Below, in pieces: positions 35,287-43,337 of a DNA stretch of 64,000 bases. The stretch comes from Alterisphingorhabdus sp038748365 (GTDB lineage Bacteria > Pseudomonadota > Alphaproteobacteria > Sphingomonadales > Sphingomonadaceae), in assembly GCA_038748365.1 (NCBI GenBank), contig JBCDIZ010000002.1, forward strand, positions 62,001 to 126,000, read 5' to 3'. Within the stretch, counting starts at the first letter, position 1. Every line of letters begins with the position of its first letter. The position numbers were made by a program, and so were the translations under genes. The notes under the pieces were generated by a model. It had not been told where the DNA came from, did no database searches, and was given only the letters and a program-made list of their open reading frames with translations.

Positions 35287-35450
35287 GATATTGCGTAAAG
35301 TCTGTGTCAGGGTTCGCGAAATTGTGCGGCGATGGAGACCGCAAAAGCGCATTTTCGGCGCGTTACGCGACAGGGCGAGGGCAGCGATAGGATATCGCCG
35401 TCCTCCATTTCCCCTCGCGAAACACGTCGGCTTTGGGGGGAAGCGGACCG

Positions 35451-37985
35451 GTGAGCGAAACGTTCAAGGTAGTGATAATCGGATCAGGGCCAGCAGGCAT
35501 GAGCGCCGCAGGGCGCGCGGCCGAGCTGGGTCTTAGTCATGTGCTGCTGGAAAAGACCGATCACCTTTCCGACACCATCTATAAATATCAGAAGGGCAAA
35601 CATGTGATGGCGACGCCATCGCAGCTTATCTTGCGCTCGGATATGGATTTTGAAGCGGGCAAGCGCGAAGCGATACTCGGCACATGGAATGAGCAGACCG
35701 AGGCGCTCAAGGTCAATGTGAAGTACAATGCCGAGGTCAAGGCGATCAAAGGAACAGGGCCAGCGATTTCCGGCAGCGTGCATGTCATTGAAATCCGCAA
35801 GCGCGATGGCACCAAAGAGACCAAGGAAGTCCAGCGCCACGAGCCGCCCTATGAAATAACCCTCACTAATGGCGAGACGATCATCGCCGAAAATGTCGTG
35901 CTTGCGATCGGCACACAGGGCAACCCCAATCGCATGCGATGCGAAGGGGCAGACTTGCCGCATGTGCAATATCAGCTCGATGATCCGACCGAATATATTG
36001 ACGAGCATATCGTTATTGTCGGCACCGGCGATGCGGGGATTGAGAATGCGCGTGGTCTCGCCGAAGATCCGGCGCAGCGCAATACAGTAAGCATTCTCAA
36101 TAGAAAGACCGAGTTTGCCACTGCCAAGGACGCCAATGTCAAGGCGCTGCAGGCCGATCACGAAGCGGGTAAGCTGACGATCAGGCTGGAGACTGAAACC
36201 GCGAAGATCGAAGAGGGTTTTATCACCCTCAACACCCGTGACGGCGAGGAACGCATCCCCTGTGACCGGGTGATCGCGCGTATCGGGTCGGCGGCGCCAC
36301 GCATGTTTGTCGAGGAATGCGGCATCGCCTTTACCGGGCCGGATCGCACCGCTTTTCCTGAATTGTCGCCGGTATTTGAATCGACCGCGCCGGGTATTTT
36401 CGTCATCGGCGCTCTGGCGGGTTATCCGCTGATCAAGCACTGCATGAATCAGGGCCATGACGTTATTGAGTTCATCGACGGCAATAGTGAGTTGAAACCG
36501 GCGGATGAACCGATCCTTGAAGCCAAATTTGCCGACCTGCCGGGCAATAATAGCGTTACCGAATGGCTCGAATTTCTGCGCGCCAATGTCCGCATATTGA
36601 ACGGGCTAAACCCTTTGCAGATGCGCGAATTCATGCTCGACAGCGATGCAAAACATTATCGCAAAGGCGAGGTGATTTTTGAGCGCAATGCGCCGGGGTC
36701 ATCGCTGTTCGCGATTGCTGACGGCTCGGTGGCGGTGCAGGTTGATCCCAATGATCCGCGCATCACCGTCCCGATTGAAAGCGGCTCTATCTTCGGCGAG
36801 GTCGGCCTGATCTCTGGGCGTAAACGGGGCGCAACAATTACCGCCGCTGAGGATACTATCTGTGTCGAGATTTCGCGGTTGGCGGCGCTCAAACTGCAAT
36901 CGCAGTCTGAGGCGGCGAAGCAGCGCATTGAACGTATTTCAACCGAGCGGCAATTGCTGCAGATGTTCGGTTCAGGATTGACCCCGCAAGATATAGAAGA
37001 GGTGGTCGAAACCAGCGAGATACTCTCGGTACGTGCCGGAGAGGCGATCATCACTGAAGCCGAGGAGGGCAATGACATTTATGTCATCCGCGTCGGCTCG
37101 ATGGTCGTGGAGAAGATGATTGGTGGTAAGCCGGTGTTCCTCTCCTATCTGCCTGCCGGTTCTTATGTTGGCGAGATGACGCTGATCGCCGGTGGTCAGC
37201 GCACCGCGACGGTGAAGGCCGCGATCAAATCGGAAGTCATCAAGATTAATGGCGACGCTTTTGCCAAAGTGTTGGCTAAACACCCTGATCTGATGACCAA
37301 GGCCAAGCGCGATATGGCCTCGCGTCAGGATATCAATGCCTTTGTTGAGGCCAAGAAGGACAGCTTTTCGGGTGTTGTCGACATGTATTCCGAGGTCGCC
37401 AGCTTCCTCGTCGATCAGGGCATAGGCGAGGCAACTGATGTGCTGCTGATCGACGAAAATCTCTGCGTCGGTTGTGACAATTGCGAAAAGGCCTGTGCCG
37501 ACAGCCATGAGGGGCTGTCGCGGCTGGATCGCGAGGCGGGCAAGACCTATGCCCATCTGCACGTACCAACCAGCTGCCGCCATTGCGAGCATCCGCATTG
37601 CATGGCTGACTGCCCGCCCAACGCCATCCATCGCGGCCCCGATGGTGAGGTCTTTATCGACGATACCTGTATCGGCTGCGGCAATTGCCAGCGCAACTGT
37701 CCCTATGGCGTGATCCGCATGGACAAGGTGCCGCCGAAAAAGCCCAATTTGCTGAGCTGGCTGTTCCTTGGCTGGGGGCCGGGGCCGGGTGAGCCGGACA
37801 AAGCCTGGGCCAATGAGAATAGCGACCCGGATGTCGAGAAACCGAAAAAGGCGATCAAATGCGATATGTGCGCCGGGATCAATGGCGGGCCAGCCTGTGT
37901 CCGAGCCTGCCCCACCGGAGCGGCGATCCGGGTTGCTCCCGATGAGTTTCTGACCGTCGCGCGGTTGGAAGGGGAGGAGGTGTGA
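35451..37985 (+). CDS. FAD/NAD oxidoreductase fused to two cyclic-nucleotide-binding domains and a 4x[4Fe-4S] ferredoxin module
   Basis: An 844-residue cytoplasmic protein with three parts. Residues 1-345 are a thioredoxin-reductase-like flavoprotein: GSGPAG at 11-16 for FAD, GTGDAG at 191-196 for NAD(P), IFVIGALAG near 316. No CxxC redox pair is evident in it. Residues 390-600 hold two cNMP-binding domains; their phosphate loops are FGEVGLISGRKRGAT (448-462) and VGEMTLIAGGQRTAT (573-587), each keeping the arginine. Residues 665-825 carry sixteen cysteines (672/675/678/682, 709/712/717/721, 740/743/746/750, 804/807/816/820) for four [4Fe-4S] clusters, like DmsB/NrfC subunits. Start GTG 35451 follows GGGGGGAAG. 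It probably passes electrons from NAD(P)H to the membrane protein encoded next, under cyclic nucleotide control. Confidence 0.88.
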   Translation: MSETFKVVIIGSGPAGMSAAGRAAELGLSHVLLEKTDHLSDTIYKYQKGKHVMATPSQLILRSDMDFEAGKREAILGTWNEQTEALKVNVKYNAEVKAIKGTGPAISGSVHVIEIRKRDGTKETKEVQRHEPPYEITLTNGETIIAENVVLAIGTQGNPNRMRCEGADLPHVQYQLDDPTEYIDEHIVIVGTGDAGIENARGLAEDPAQRNTVSILNRKTEFATAKDANVKALQADHEAGKLTIRLETETAKIEEGFITLNTRDGEERIPCDRVIARIGSAAPRMFVEECGIAFTGPDRTAFPELSPVFESTAPGIFVIGALAGYPLIKHCMNQGHDVIEFIDGNSELKPADEPILEAKFADLPGNNSVTEWLEFLRANVRILNGLNPLQMREFMLDSDAKHYRKGEVIFERNAPGSSLFAIADGSVAVQVDPNDPRITVPIESGSIFGEVGLISGRKRGATITAAEDTICVEISRLAALKLQSQSEAAKQRIERISTERQLLQMFGSGLTPQDIEEVVETSEILSVRAGEAIITEAEEGNDIYVIRVGSMVVEKMIGGKPVFLSYLPAGSYVGEMTLIAGGQRTATVKAAIKSEVIKINGDAFAKVLAKHPDLMTKAKRDMASRQDINAFVEAKKDSFSGVVDMYSEVASFLVDQGIGEATDVLLIDENLCVGCDNCEKACADSHEGLSRLDREAGKTYAHLHVPTSCRHCEHPHCMADCPPNAIHRGPDGEVFIDDTCIGCGNCQRNCPYGVIRMDKVPPKKPNLLSWLFLGWGPGPGEPDKAWANENSDPDVEKPKKAIKCDMCAGINGGPACVRACPTGAAIRVAPDEFLTVARLEGEEV

Positions 37986-38104
37986 TGGGCTTTTACCACC
38001 CCGTTCGCCCTGAGCTTGTCGAAGGGCCGTACTTTATTTGCAAGAAAGAGCAGGGCTTCGACAGGCTCAGCCCGAACGGATTTGTAAGCGGGGTGCAAAT
38101 CTGA
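37985..38104 (+). CDS. Repeat-encoded coupling ORF between oxidoreductase and cytochrome b genes (39 aa)
   Basis: A 39-codon frame whose ATG overlaps the oxidoreductase stop (TGATG) and whose stop overlaps the next start (TGATG). It is mostly a family A repeat; the core VRPELVEGPYF and KKEQGFDRLSPNGF nearly matches the murC-murB frame. Same coupling logic; no protein function is proposed. Confidence 0.55.
   Translation: MGFYHPVRPELVEGPYFICKKEQGFDRLSPNGFVSGVQI
38001..38079. repeat. Palindromic repeat, family A copy 3
   Basis: Begins CCGTTCGCCCTGAGCTTGTC and ends GACAGGCTCAGCCCGAACGG, with GAAGGGCC and GGGCTTC inside. Lies in the coupled junction between the oxidoreductase and cytochrome b genes. 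Confidence 0.88.
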
Positions 38105-38991
38105 TGGCCAGTGCTGCCAAACCCGCCGGTGCCACCCAAGGTTCCCGCAGACGCCAGAGTCAGCATGTCGGTTTTCTCGGCCATAACGGTTTCAAATGGC
38201 TCAAAATCGCAGTGTTTCTGTCGCTGGTCTGTCTGGTTAGCTATTTCCTGATCGATGTCGAGCCGCGGCATAATGGCGGTAGCTGGTATGGCTATACGCT
38301 GGGCACGATCGGCGCTTTGCTGATCCTGTGGCTCACTATGCTGGGCCTCAGAAAACGGGCGATGACGCCGGGCGGCTGGTCCTTAAAGGCATGGACCAGC
38401 GCGCATGTCTATCTCGGCCTGTCGCTGATCGTTATCGGCACGTTGCACACCGGTTTTCAGTTGGGATGGAACGTCCATACGCTCGCATGGGCGCTGATGA
38501 TGATTGTCATCATATCCGGCATTTTCGGCATCTATGCTTATGCAACGCTGCCGCAATCGCTGTCGAATAACCGCGATGAAATGACCGAGACTCAGATGAT
38601 CGAGGCGCTGCGTTCGCTCGACCGGCAATTGCACGATGCAGCGCAACCCTTGGAGCCGGAACAGGCTGCCTTGGTGCAGTCCTCGCTCGAACAAGATCCC
38701 TTTGCCGGTGGTCTGATTCAGCGGCTGAGCAACAGCTATCCGGGCTGTGCCACCCGCAAGGCGCAGGCGGAATTGCGTCGGTCACGCGCTTATCAGCCGC
38801 GTATGGGCGATGATCCGCTCGACAAGATCGACAATCTGCTTGAGCGTAAAGAGGCGACCTTGGCGCGGGTGCGGCGGCATTTGCAGATCAAGGGCCTGTT
38901 GCAGATATGGCTCTATGTCCATGTACCGATGACCTTCGCGCTGCTCGCGGCGCTGTCGGCGCATATTGTCAGCGTGTTTTTCTACTGGTGA
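38104..38991 (+). CDS. Five-helix membrane protein, probable diheme cytochrome b
   Basis: A 295-residue inner-membrane protein with five predicted helices (about 33-50, 63-82, 99-120, 127-147 and 268-293) and a charged cytosolic loop of about 115 residues between helices 4 and 5. Helix 3 has H101 and H115, and helix 5 has H273 and H287; both pairs are 14 apart, the spacing of bis-histidine diheme b proteins. It would carry electrons between the cytoplasmic Fe-S protein and the periplasmic decaheme protein encoded on either side. I recognise no named family. Start overlaps the repeat-encoded frame (TGATG). Confidence 0.75.
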   Translation: MASAAKPAGATQGSRRRQSQHVGFLGHNGFKWLKIAVFLSLVCLVSYFLIDVEPRHNGGSWYGYTLGTIGALLILWLTMLGLRKRAMTPGGWSLKAWTSAHVYLGLSLIVIGTLHTGFQLGWNVHTLAWALMMIVIISGIFGIYAYATLPQSLSNNRDEMTETQMIEALRSLDRQLHDAAQPLEPEQAALVQSSLEQDPFAGGLIQRLSNSYPGCATRKAQAELRRSRAYQPRMGDDPLDKIDNLLERKEATLARVRRHLQIKGLLQIWLYVHVPMTFALLAALSAHIVSVFFYW

Positions 38992-39007
38992 GGCGGGGGC
39001 AGATGTC

Positions 39008-40855
39008 ATGACATTCATCGTCCGCCAGATCGCGCTCAAGGCTGATGGCAGTGAGATTGTTCGCGAAACCACGCCGGACAGTGCCGAGATTACCATCGGT
39101 CGCAACAGCGATAATGCCATCCATCTGCCCGACCTTGCGGTCAATCCCGTCCATGCCAGCATCCGCCGCGATGGCGACGATAGCATTATTGTGGAAGCGG
39201 TTTCCGGTCAGCCATTTCAGGTCGATGGGATTGATGTCACGACCGCGACCGTCAAGCTGGCGCGCGGCGCCGAGCTGGGCTTTGGTGGCCATCGCATCGC
39301 CGTTGGCCTTGATGCCGATGGCGGTGCTGTAACACTAACGGTACGGCGCAGCGATACGGTCGCCGATAGCGAGGAAGAGAAGGACGAACACCAGATTTAC
39401 TCGCTTATGGGTAAGCTGCCCGGCAAGCGCGGCAGTGCCTGGGGCTTTGTCGCGCTGGTGGTGATCGCTTGTCTCGCCTGGCCGGTCTATACTTGGGCGA
39501 CCTATCGTGATCTTGCCTATAATGAGGATGTGAAACGCCCTGATGGCGTTCATGGCGACGGGTTTTGGAGTTCGGGCAGCCTCAGCCTGGCGCATAACAG
39601 CCTAAAAGATGACTGTCAGGCCTGCCATGTCGATGCTTTTGTCTCGGTGCGCGACAAGGCGTGCATGACCTGCCATGACGATGACGCGCATGACCATGCA
39701 CCCAAACCGCGCCTCGCCAGTGCGCGCGGAGAGTTGCAGGGGTTTGCCGCCTTCCGCCGTGCGGTCGCCAGCGCGTTCAACAAACCGCAGGGCAGGTGTG
39801 TGGAATGTCACACCGAACATGAGAGCGCAGGTGCTATGCAGCCGACTGCGCAGCGATTCTGTGCCGAATGTCACGATGGACTGGATAGCAGGCTGACCGA
39901 TACCACGCTCCTCAATGCCGCCGATTTCGGCAAGGCGCATCCGCAGTTCCGCCCGGCGGTACTGATCAATGCGGTTGAGGGCGATGATCCAAGCAAGGCA
40001 CCGCGCAGGCGTATCTCTTTAGACCGCAAACCAAGCGAGGATAATGGCCTCAAGTTCCCGCATGATCTGCATCTCGACCGTACCGGCGGTGTCGCGCAAA
40101 TGGGGCGACGGCTGTCAGCAAAATATGGCTTTGGTGATGCGCTCGATTGCGCCGATTGCCATACGCCTGATCCCAATGGCGTGCGCTTTGAGCCGGTCGA
40201 TATGGAAGAGAATTGCGCCATGTGCCACAGCCTTTCCTTTGACGAGATTGACGGCACCTTCCGCCAATTGCCCCATGGTAAGCCGGATCTGGTGAAGGCT
40301 GATCTGCGCGCCTATTATCGCTCGACCGGGCCGAACCGTCCGATCAACCTTGGTAGCCTGCCGCGCCAGCGCCCCGGCATTGTAAACCGCCAGCGCACCG
40401 CCGCCGATTATGCCCGCGCTGTGCGTTTTCGTCCGACCCGTGCCAATCAAGCGATCCGCGCCGTCTTTTCCGAGGGCGGGGCCTGTTATGATTGCCATAC
40501 CGTCAACACATTGGGTGGTTTGAATTATAGCATCGATCCGGTGACGCAGACCGACCGCTATATGCACAAAGGCTGGTTCAGCCACGCCGCGCATGAGGAA
40601 GAGGATTGCACCGATTGTCATAAGGCGACGGTATCGAAACAGGCAACGGACCTGTTGCTGCCTGGCATTGCCACTTGCCGTGAATGTCATGGCGGTGAGG
40701 CATCGGATACTGATGTGCCCTCGACATGTGCGCTATGCCATGAATATCATGCCGATGGCGGTGCGCCTTGGTTGGTACGACAACAGAATAAGGACAAACA
40801 GCGCCGGGAGAAGCGCAGGCAATCGGATAAACCGAAAATTGTGGCGCGGCGGTGA
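39008..40855 (+). CDS. FHA domain-decaheme cytochrome c membrane protein
   Basis: A 615-residue protein. Residues 1-110 are an FHA-like domain: ITIGRNSDNAIHLPD keeps the phosphothreonine-side arginine, but the usual S-x-x-H is N-P-V-H and the late N-G is D-G. One helix at about 145-166 (AWGFVALVVIACLAWPVYTW) crosses the membrane. The rest has ten CXXCH heme sites, starting at C203, C219, C264, C285, C381, C403, C493, C534, C557 and C574, and belongs in the periplasm. A basic tail ends it. ATG 39008 is chosen; GTG 39005 is also possible. Probably the periplasmic electron outlet of the module, with a cytosolic regulatory head. Confidence 0.88.
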   Translation: MTFIVRQIALKADGSEIVRETTPDSAEITIGRNSDNAIHLPDLAVNPVHASIRRDGDDSIIVEAVSGQPFQVDGIDVTTATVKLARGAELGFGGHRIAVGLDADGGAVTLTVRRSDTVADSEEEKDEHQIYSLMGKLPGKRGSAWGFVALVVIACLAWPVYTWATYRDLAYNEDVKRPDGVHGDGFWSSGSLSLAHNSLKDDCQACHVDAFVSVRDKACMTCHDDDAHDHAPKPRLASARGELQGFAAFRRAVASAFNKPQGRCVECHTEHESAGAMQPTAQRFCAECHDGLDSRLTDTTLLNAADFGKAHPQFRPAVLINAVEGDDPSKAPRRRISLDRKPSEDNGLKFPHDLHLDRTGGVAQMGRRLSAKYGFGDALDCADCHTPDPNGVRFEPVDMEENCAMCHSLSFDEIDGTFRQLPHGKPDLVKADLRAYYRSTGPNRPINLGSLPRQRPGIVNRQRTAADYARAVRFRPTRANQAIRAVFSEGGACYDCHTVNTLGGLNYSIDPVTQTDRYMHKGWFSHAAHEEEDCTDCHKATVSKQATDLLLPGIATCRECHGGEASDTDVPSTCALCHEYHADGGAPWLVRQQNKDKQRREKRRQSDKPKIVARR

Positions 40856-40901
40856 TGCACTATCGAGATGTATATAGGGTAGGCTATCTGGGGAGGGCGA
40901 T

Positions 40902-41768
40902 ATGTCATCACAGCAGATGCTGATCGCACAGGTCACCGATATCCATCTCGGCTTCGACCCGGATAATCCAGCGGAGTTCAACCGCAAGCGGCTTGATCGG
41001 ATTATCGAGGATATGCTGGCACTCGACACACGGCCGGACATGCTGTTCGCCACGGGTGACCTGATAGACCGTGGCGATGCCGACAGTTACCGTCGTCTGG
41101 CCAACGCCTTCTCGGTCTGCCCCTTCCCGGTGCATATGGCGCTCGGCAACCATGATGTGCGCGCAACCTATATCGCCCAGTTTCCCGAACCATCTTTTGC
41201 AGATGGGTTTCTGCAATATGTTGTCGAAGCAGGACCATTGCGGATGATCGTGCTCGATACACTCGAAGAAGGGCGCCATGGCGGTGCGTTCTGCGAGACA
41301 CGCGCAAGCTGGCTCAAGGCGCGGCTGGATGAAGATAGCGAGACACCAACAGTGATTGTGCAGCATCATCCCCCGGTTGAGGTTGGTATTGCTTGGATGA
41401 ACACCCACCCGGAAGAACCTTGGGTGGTGCGGCTGGGTGAATGCCTGAAAGGCCGTACTAATGTTATCGCCATGCTGTGTGGCCATGTGCACCGCACCAT
41501 TCAGTCTTTCTGGTGTGGTATCCCGATTGCCGTATGCCCATCCAGCGCGCCGCAAGTCGCATTGAACCTGTCAGAGATTGATCCGGAAAATCCGGATGGC
41601 CGCGATATGATAATCGCTGATCCGCCGGCCTATGCATTGCACTGGTGGAATGGCCGCCAACTTGTCAGCCATATACAAACAGCCGAAGAGCATGTCATGC
41701 TGGCGCGCTACGATGAAAAAATGCAGCCGCTTGTGCGCAATCTGCTGGATGAGCGGCCTACGGAATAG
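40902..41768 (+). CDS. Class III cyclic-nucleotide phosphodiesterase (CpdA-like metallophosphoesterase)
   Basis: A 288-residue dimetal phosphoesterase. All metal motifs are present: QVTDIHLG (D-x-H), ATGDLIDRG (GD), ALGNHDV (GNHD), VQHHPP (H) and LCGHVHRT (GH-x-H). This set and its length place it with CpdA/Icc 3',5'-cyclic-nucleotide phosphodiesterases, although related enzymes cleave other phosphodiesters. It starts 46 bases after the decaheme gene with a good GGGAGGG ribosome site, so it is probably cotranscribed. Hydrolysing cAMP would oppose the cNMP-binding domains of the first gene in the operon. Confidence 0.88.
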   Translation: MSSQQMLIAQVTDIHLGFDPDNPAEFNRKRLDRIIEDMLALDTRPDMLFATGDLIDRGDADSYRRLANAFSVCPFPVHMALGNHDVRATYIAQFPEPSFADGFLQYVVEAGPLRMIVLDTLEEGRHGGAFCETRASWLKARLDEDSETPTVIVQHHPPVEVGIAWMNTHPEEPWVVRLGECLKGRTNVIAMLCGHVHRTIQSFWCGIPIAVCPSSAPQVALNLSEIDPENPDGRDMIIADPPAYALHWWNGRQLVSHIQTAEEHVMLARYDEKMQPLVRNLLDERPTE

Positions 41769-41810
41769 TGTTATTGCTAGGATATTCGTTGCAGCGGATT
41801 GAACTACATC

Positions 41811-41940
41811 TCCCCTCCCTTTTCAAGGGAGGGGATTAAGGGGTGGGATAAGCCAAAAAGGGCTCGATGCCCTTTTTGGCTTTCATTTGTTTTTCTGGAC
41901 TCGTCACCACCCCAACCCCTCCTCTAAAGAGGAGGGGCTA
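41811..41940. repeat. Composite palindromic repeat, family C
   Basis: Three nested hairpins in 130 bases: CCCCTCCCTT/AAGGGAGGGG (41812-41834), GCCAAAAAGGGC/GCCCTTTTTGGC (41852-41880), and CCCCTCCTCT/AGAGGAGGGG (41916-41937). The sequences GGGGTGGG and CCACCCC on either side of the middle hairpin also pair, so the element can fold as one large cruciform. It looks like a mobile dispersed element; other copies are not in the window. Confidence 0.8.
41852..41895 (+). terminator. Possible terminator hairpin within the family C repeat
   Basis: A perfect 12-base stem (GCCAAAAAGGGC with GCCCTTTTTGGC, loop TCGAT) is followed by TTTCATTTGTTTTT. It may end the transcript of the decaheme operon. Confidence 0.5.
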
Positions 41941-41962
41941 ATACATAGAGAGGATTCGCCTC

Positions 41963-42871
41963 ATGACTATAAAAGCCCTGCGTACCCCTGATGAACGCTT
42001 CGCCAATATCCCGGATTTTGATTATCCGGTTAGCTATGTCGATGATCTGCCCGGCTATGAGGGGCTGCGGATCGCCTATGTCCATGATGGGCCGGAAGAT
42101 GCGGAGCACACCTTTCTCTGTCTCCATGGCGAGCCTAGCTGGTCGTTTCTCTATCGCCGCATGATCCCGGTCTTTCTCGAAAGCGGCGCGCGGATTGTCG
42201 CGCCTGATCTTCTTGGCTTTGGCCGTTCGGACAAGCCGGCCGAGCAGTCGGATTATACCTTCCACTTCCACCGCAATTATCTGCTGGAATTGGTCGAGCG
42301 GCTGGACCTGAAAAACATCACATTGGTGGTACAAGACTGGGGCGGGCTGCTGGGTCTGACACTGCCGGTTGATGAAAAATTCCGCGCCCGCTTCTCGCGT
42401 CTCATTGTCATGAATACCGGCCTTGGCCTCGGCCGCGGTATGACCGAGGGCTTTAAAGCATGGAAAAACTATGCTCTCTCCACCCCCGACCTGCCGATCG
42501 GCCCACTTATCGCGCGCGGCACGCCGCATCTTACACCCGAAGAAATCGCCGCCTATGACGCGCCTTTCCCTGATGCCAGCTATAAGGCGGGAGCGCAGGT
42601 TTTTCCGGCGCTGGTGCCGGTAGAGGCCGATATGGAAGGCGTTGATGTCTCGAAACAGGCGGCAGCCTATTGGTCGGAGACGTTTGACGGCCCCAGCTTT
42701 ATGGCCATCGGCGCGGCAGACCCAGTGCTCGGCACCGAAGCCATGACGGGCCTACGCAAATATATCAAAGGCTGCCCGGAACCGATGATTATCGAAGATG
42801 GTGGCCATTTCGTACAGGAATGGGGCGAACCCATTGCCCGCGCAGCGCTGAAGCATTTTGGCGATCTATAA
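41963..42871 (+). CDS. Haloalkane dehalogenase (HLD-I type)
   Basis: A 302-residue alpha/beta-hydrolase that replaces a halogen on an aliphatic carbon with hydroxyl. Nucleophile D125 is in VVQDWGGLLG, W126 supplies one halide contact, E57 lies in HGEPSWSFLYR, D253 in GAADPVLG and H282 in GGHFVQEWG. This nucleophile/acid/base order is that of subfamily I (Xanthobacter DhlA-like), unlike LinB/DhaA, where the acid follows strand 6. The true substrate is unknown; many chromosomal copies have none assigned. Preceded by GAGAGGA. Single gene after the family C repeat. Confidence 0.9.
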   Translation: MTIKALRTPDERFANIPDFDYPVSYVDDLPGYEGLRIAYVHDGPEDAEHTFLCLHGEPSWSFLYRRMIPVFLESGARIVAPDLLGFGRSDKPAEQSDYTFHFHRNYLLELVERLDLKNITLVVQDWGGLLGLTLPVDEKFRARFSRLIVMNTGLGLGRGMTEGFKAWKNYALSTPDLPIGPLIARGTPHLTPEEIAAYDAPFPDASYKAGAQVFPALVPVEADMEGVDVSKQAAAYWSETFDGPSFMAIGAADPVLGTEAMTGLRKYIKGCPEPMIIEDGGHFVQEWGEPIARAALKHFGDL

Positions 42872-42883
42872 GCGCCTTGGGAA

Positions 42884-43111
42884 TCAGGCGGCCAATATGG
42901 TCGCCGATTCCGTGCTGTAGAAACGCGGCTGCATCGGTTGTGCCGCGACGTGCGCCAAGGGAATAGCGGTACCGCAATGCGCGCATTCTGCGCTTATCCG
43001 ACCGACATGCCATTGTGCCTGGCCGCAGCCGGGGCAGTGATTCTTTTCGCCTGAACGGTAAAGCAGACGAAAGCTGCTTGCGGCTTTGGTGAGGCCGTAA
43101 ATCTTTTGCAT
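42884..43111 (-). CDS. Small zinc-ribbon protein
   Basis: A 75-residue cytosolic protein with two cysteine pairs, CPGCG and CAHCG, forming a probable zinc ribbon; an LLYRSGEKNH stretch precedes it. I believe similar short proteins are widespread in sphingomonads, but the function is unknown. ATG 43111 (MQKIYGLT) is chosen, with AAAGGACAGATG upstream, over starts three codons further out. Convergent with the dehalogenase gene, 12 bases apart. Confidence 0.72.
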   Translation of the reverse strand: MQKIYGLTKAASSFRLLYRSGEKNHCPGCGQAQWHVGRISAECAHCGTAIPLAHVAAQPMQPRFYSTESATILAA

Positions 43112-43337
43112 AATCATCATCTGTCCTTTCCAAAATCTCTTTGAGCCTGATGTGCGTCCCCGTTCTGAGACCGAGTGATGCGGATCATTCTCGCAGGTGA
43201 AATGTGCTTCAGCTGCGATGAATCGTTTGCGAATGGCGCGTTCATGGAGACGTCAGAATCGTATTATCTTGCATTTTGATTTAAATTAATATAAATATGA
43301 TATCATAATTAATCGAAACGCTAACAGGGAGATTCGT

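Noticed and set aside
35433..35450. ATG 35433 as the oxidoreductase start
   Set aside because: It would add MGGSGP before the FAD fold and lies inside the G-rich ribosome site; GTG 35451 fits better.
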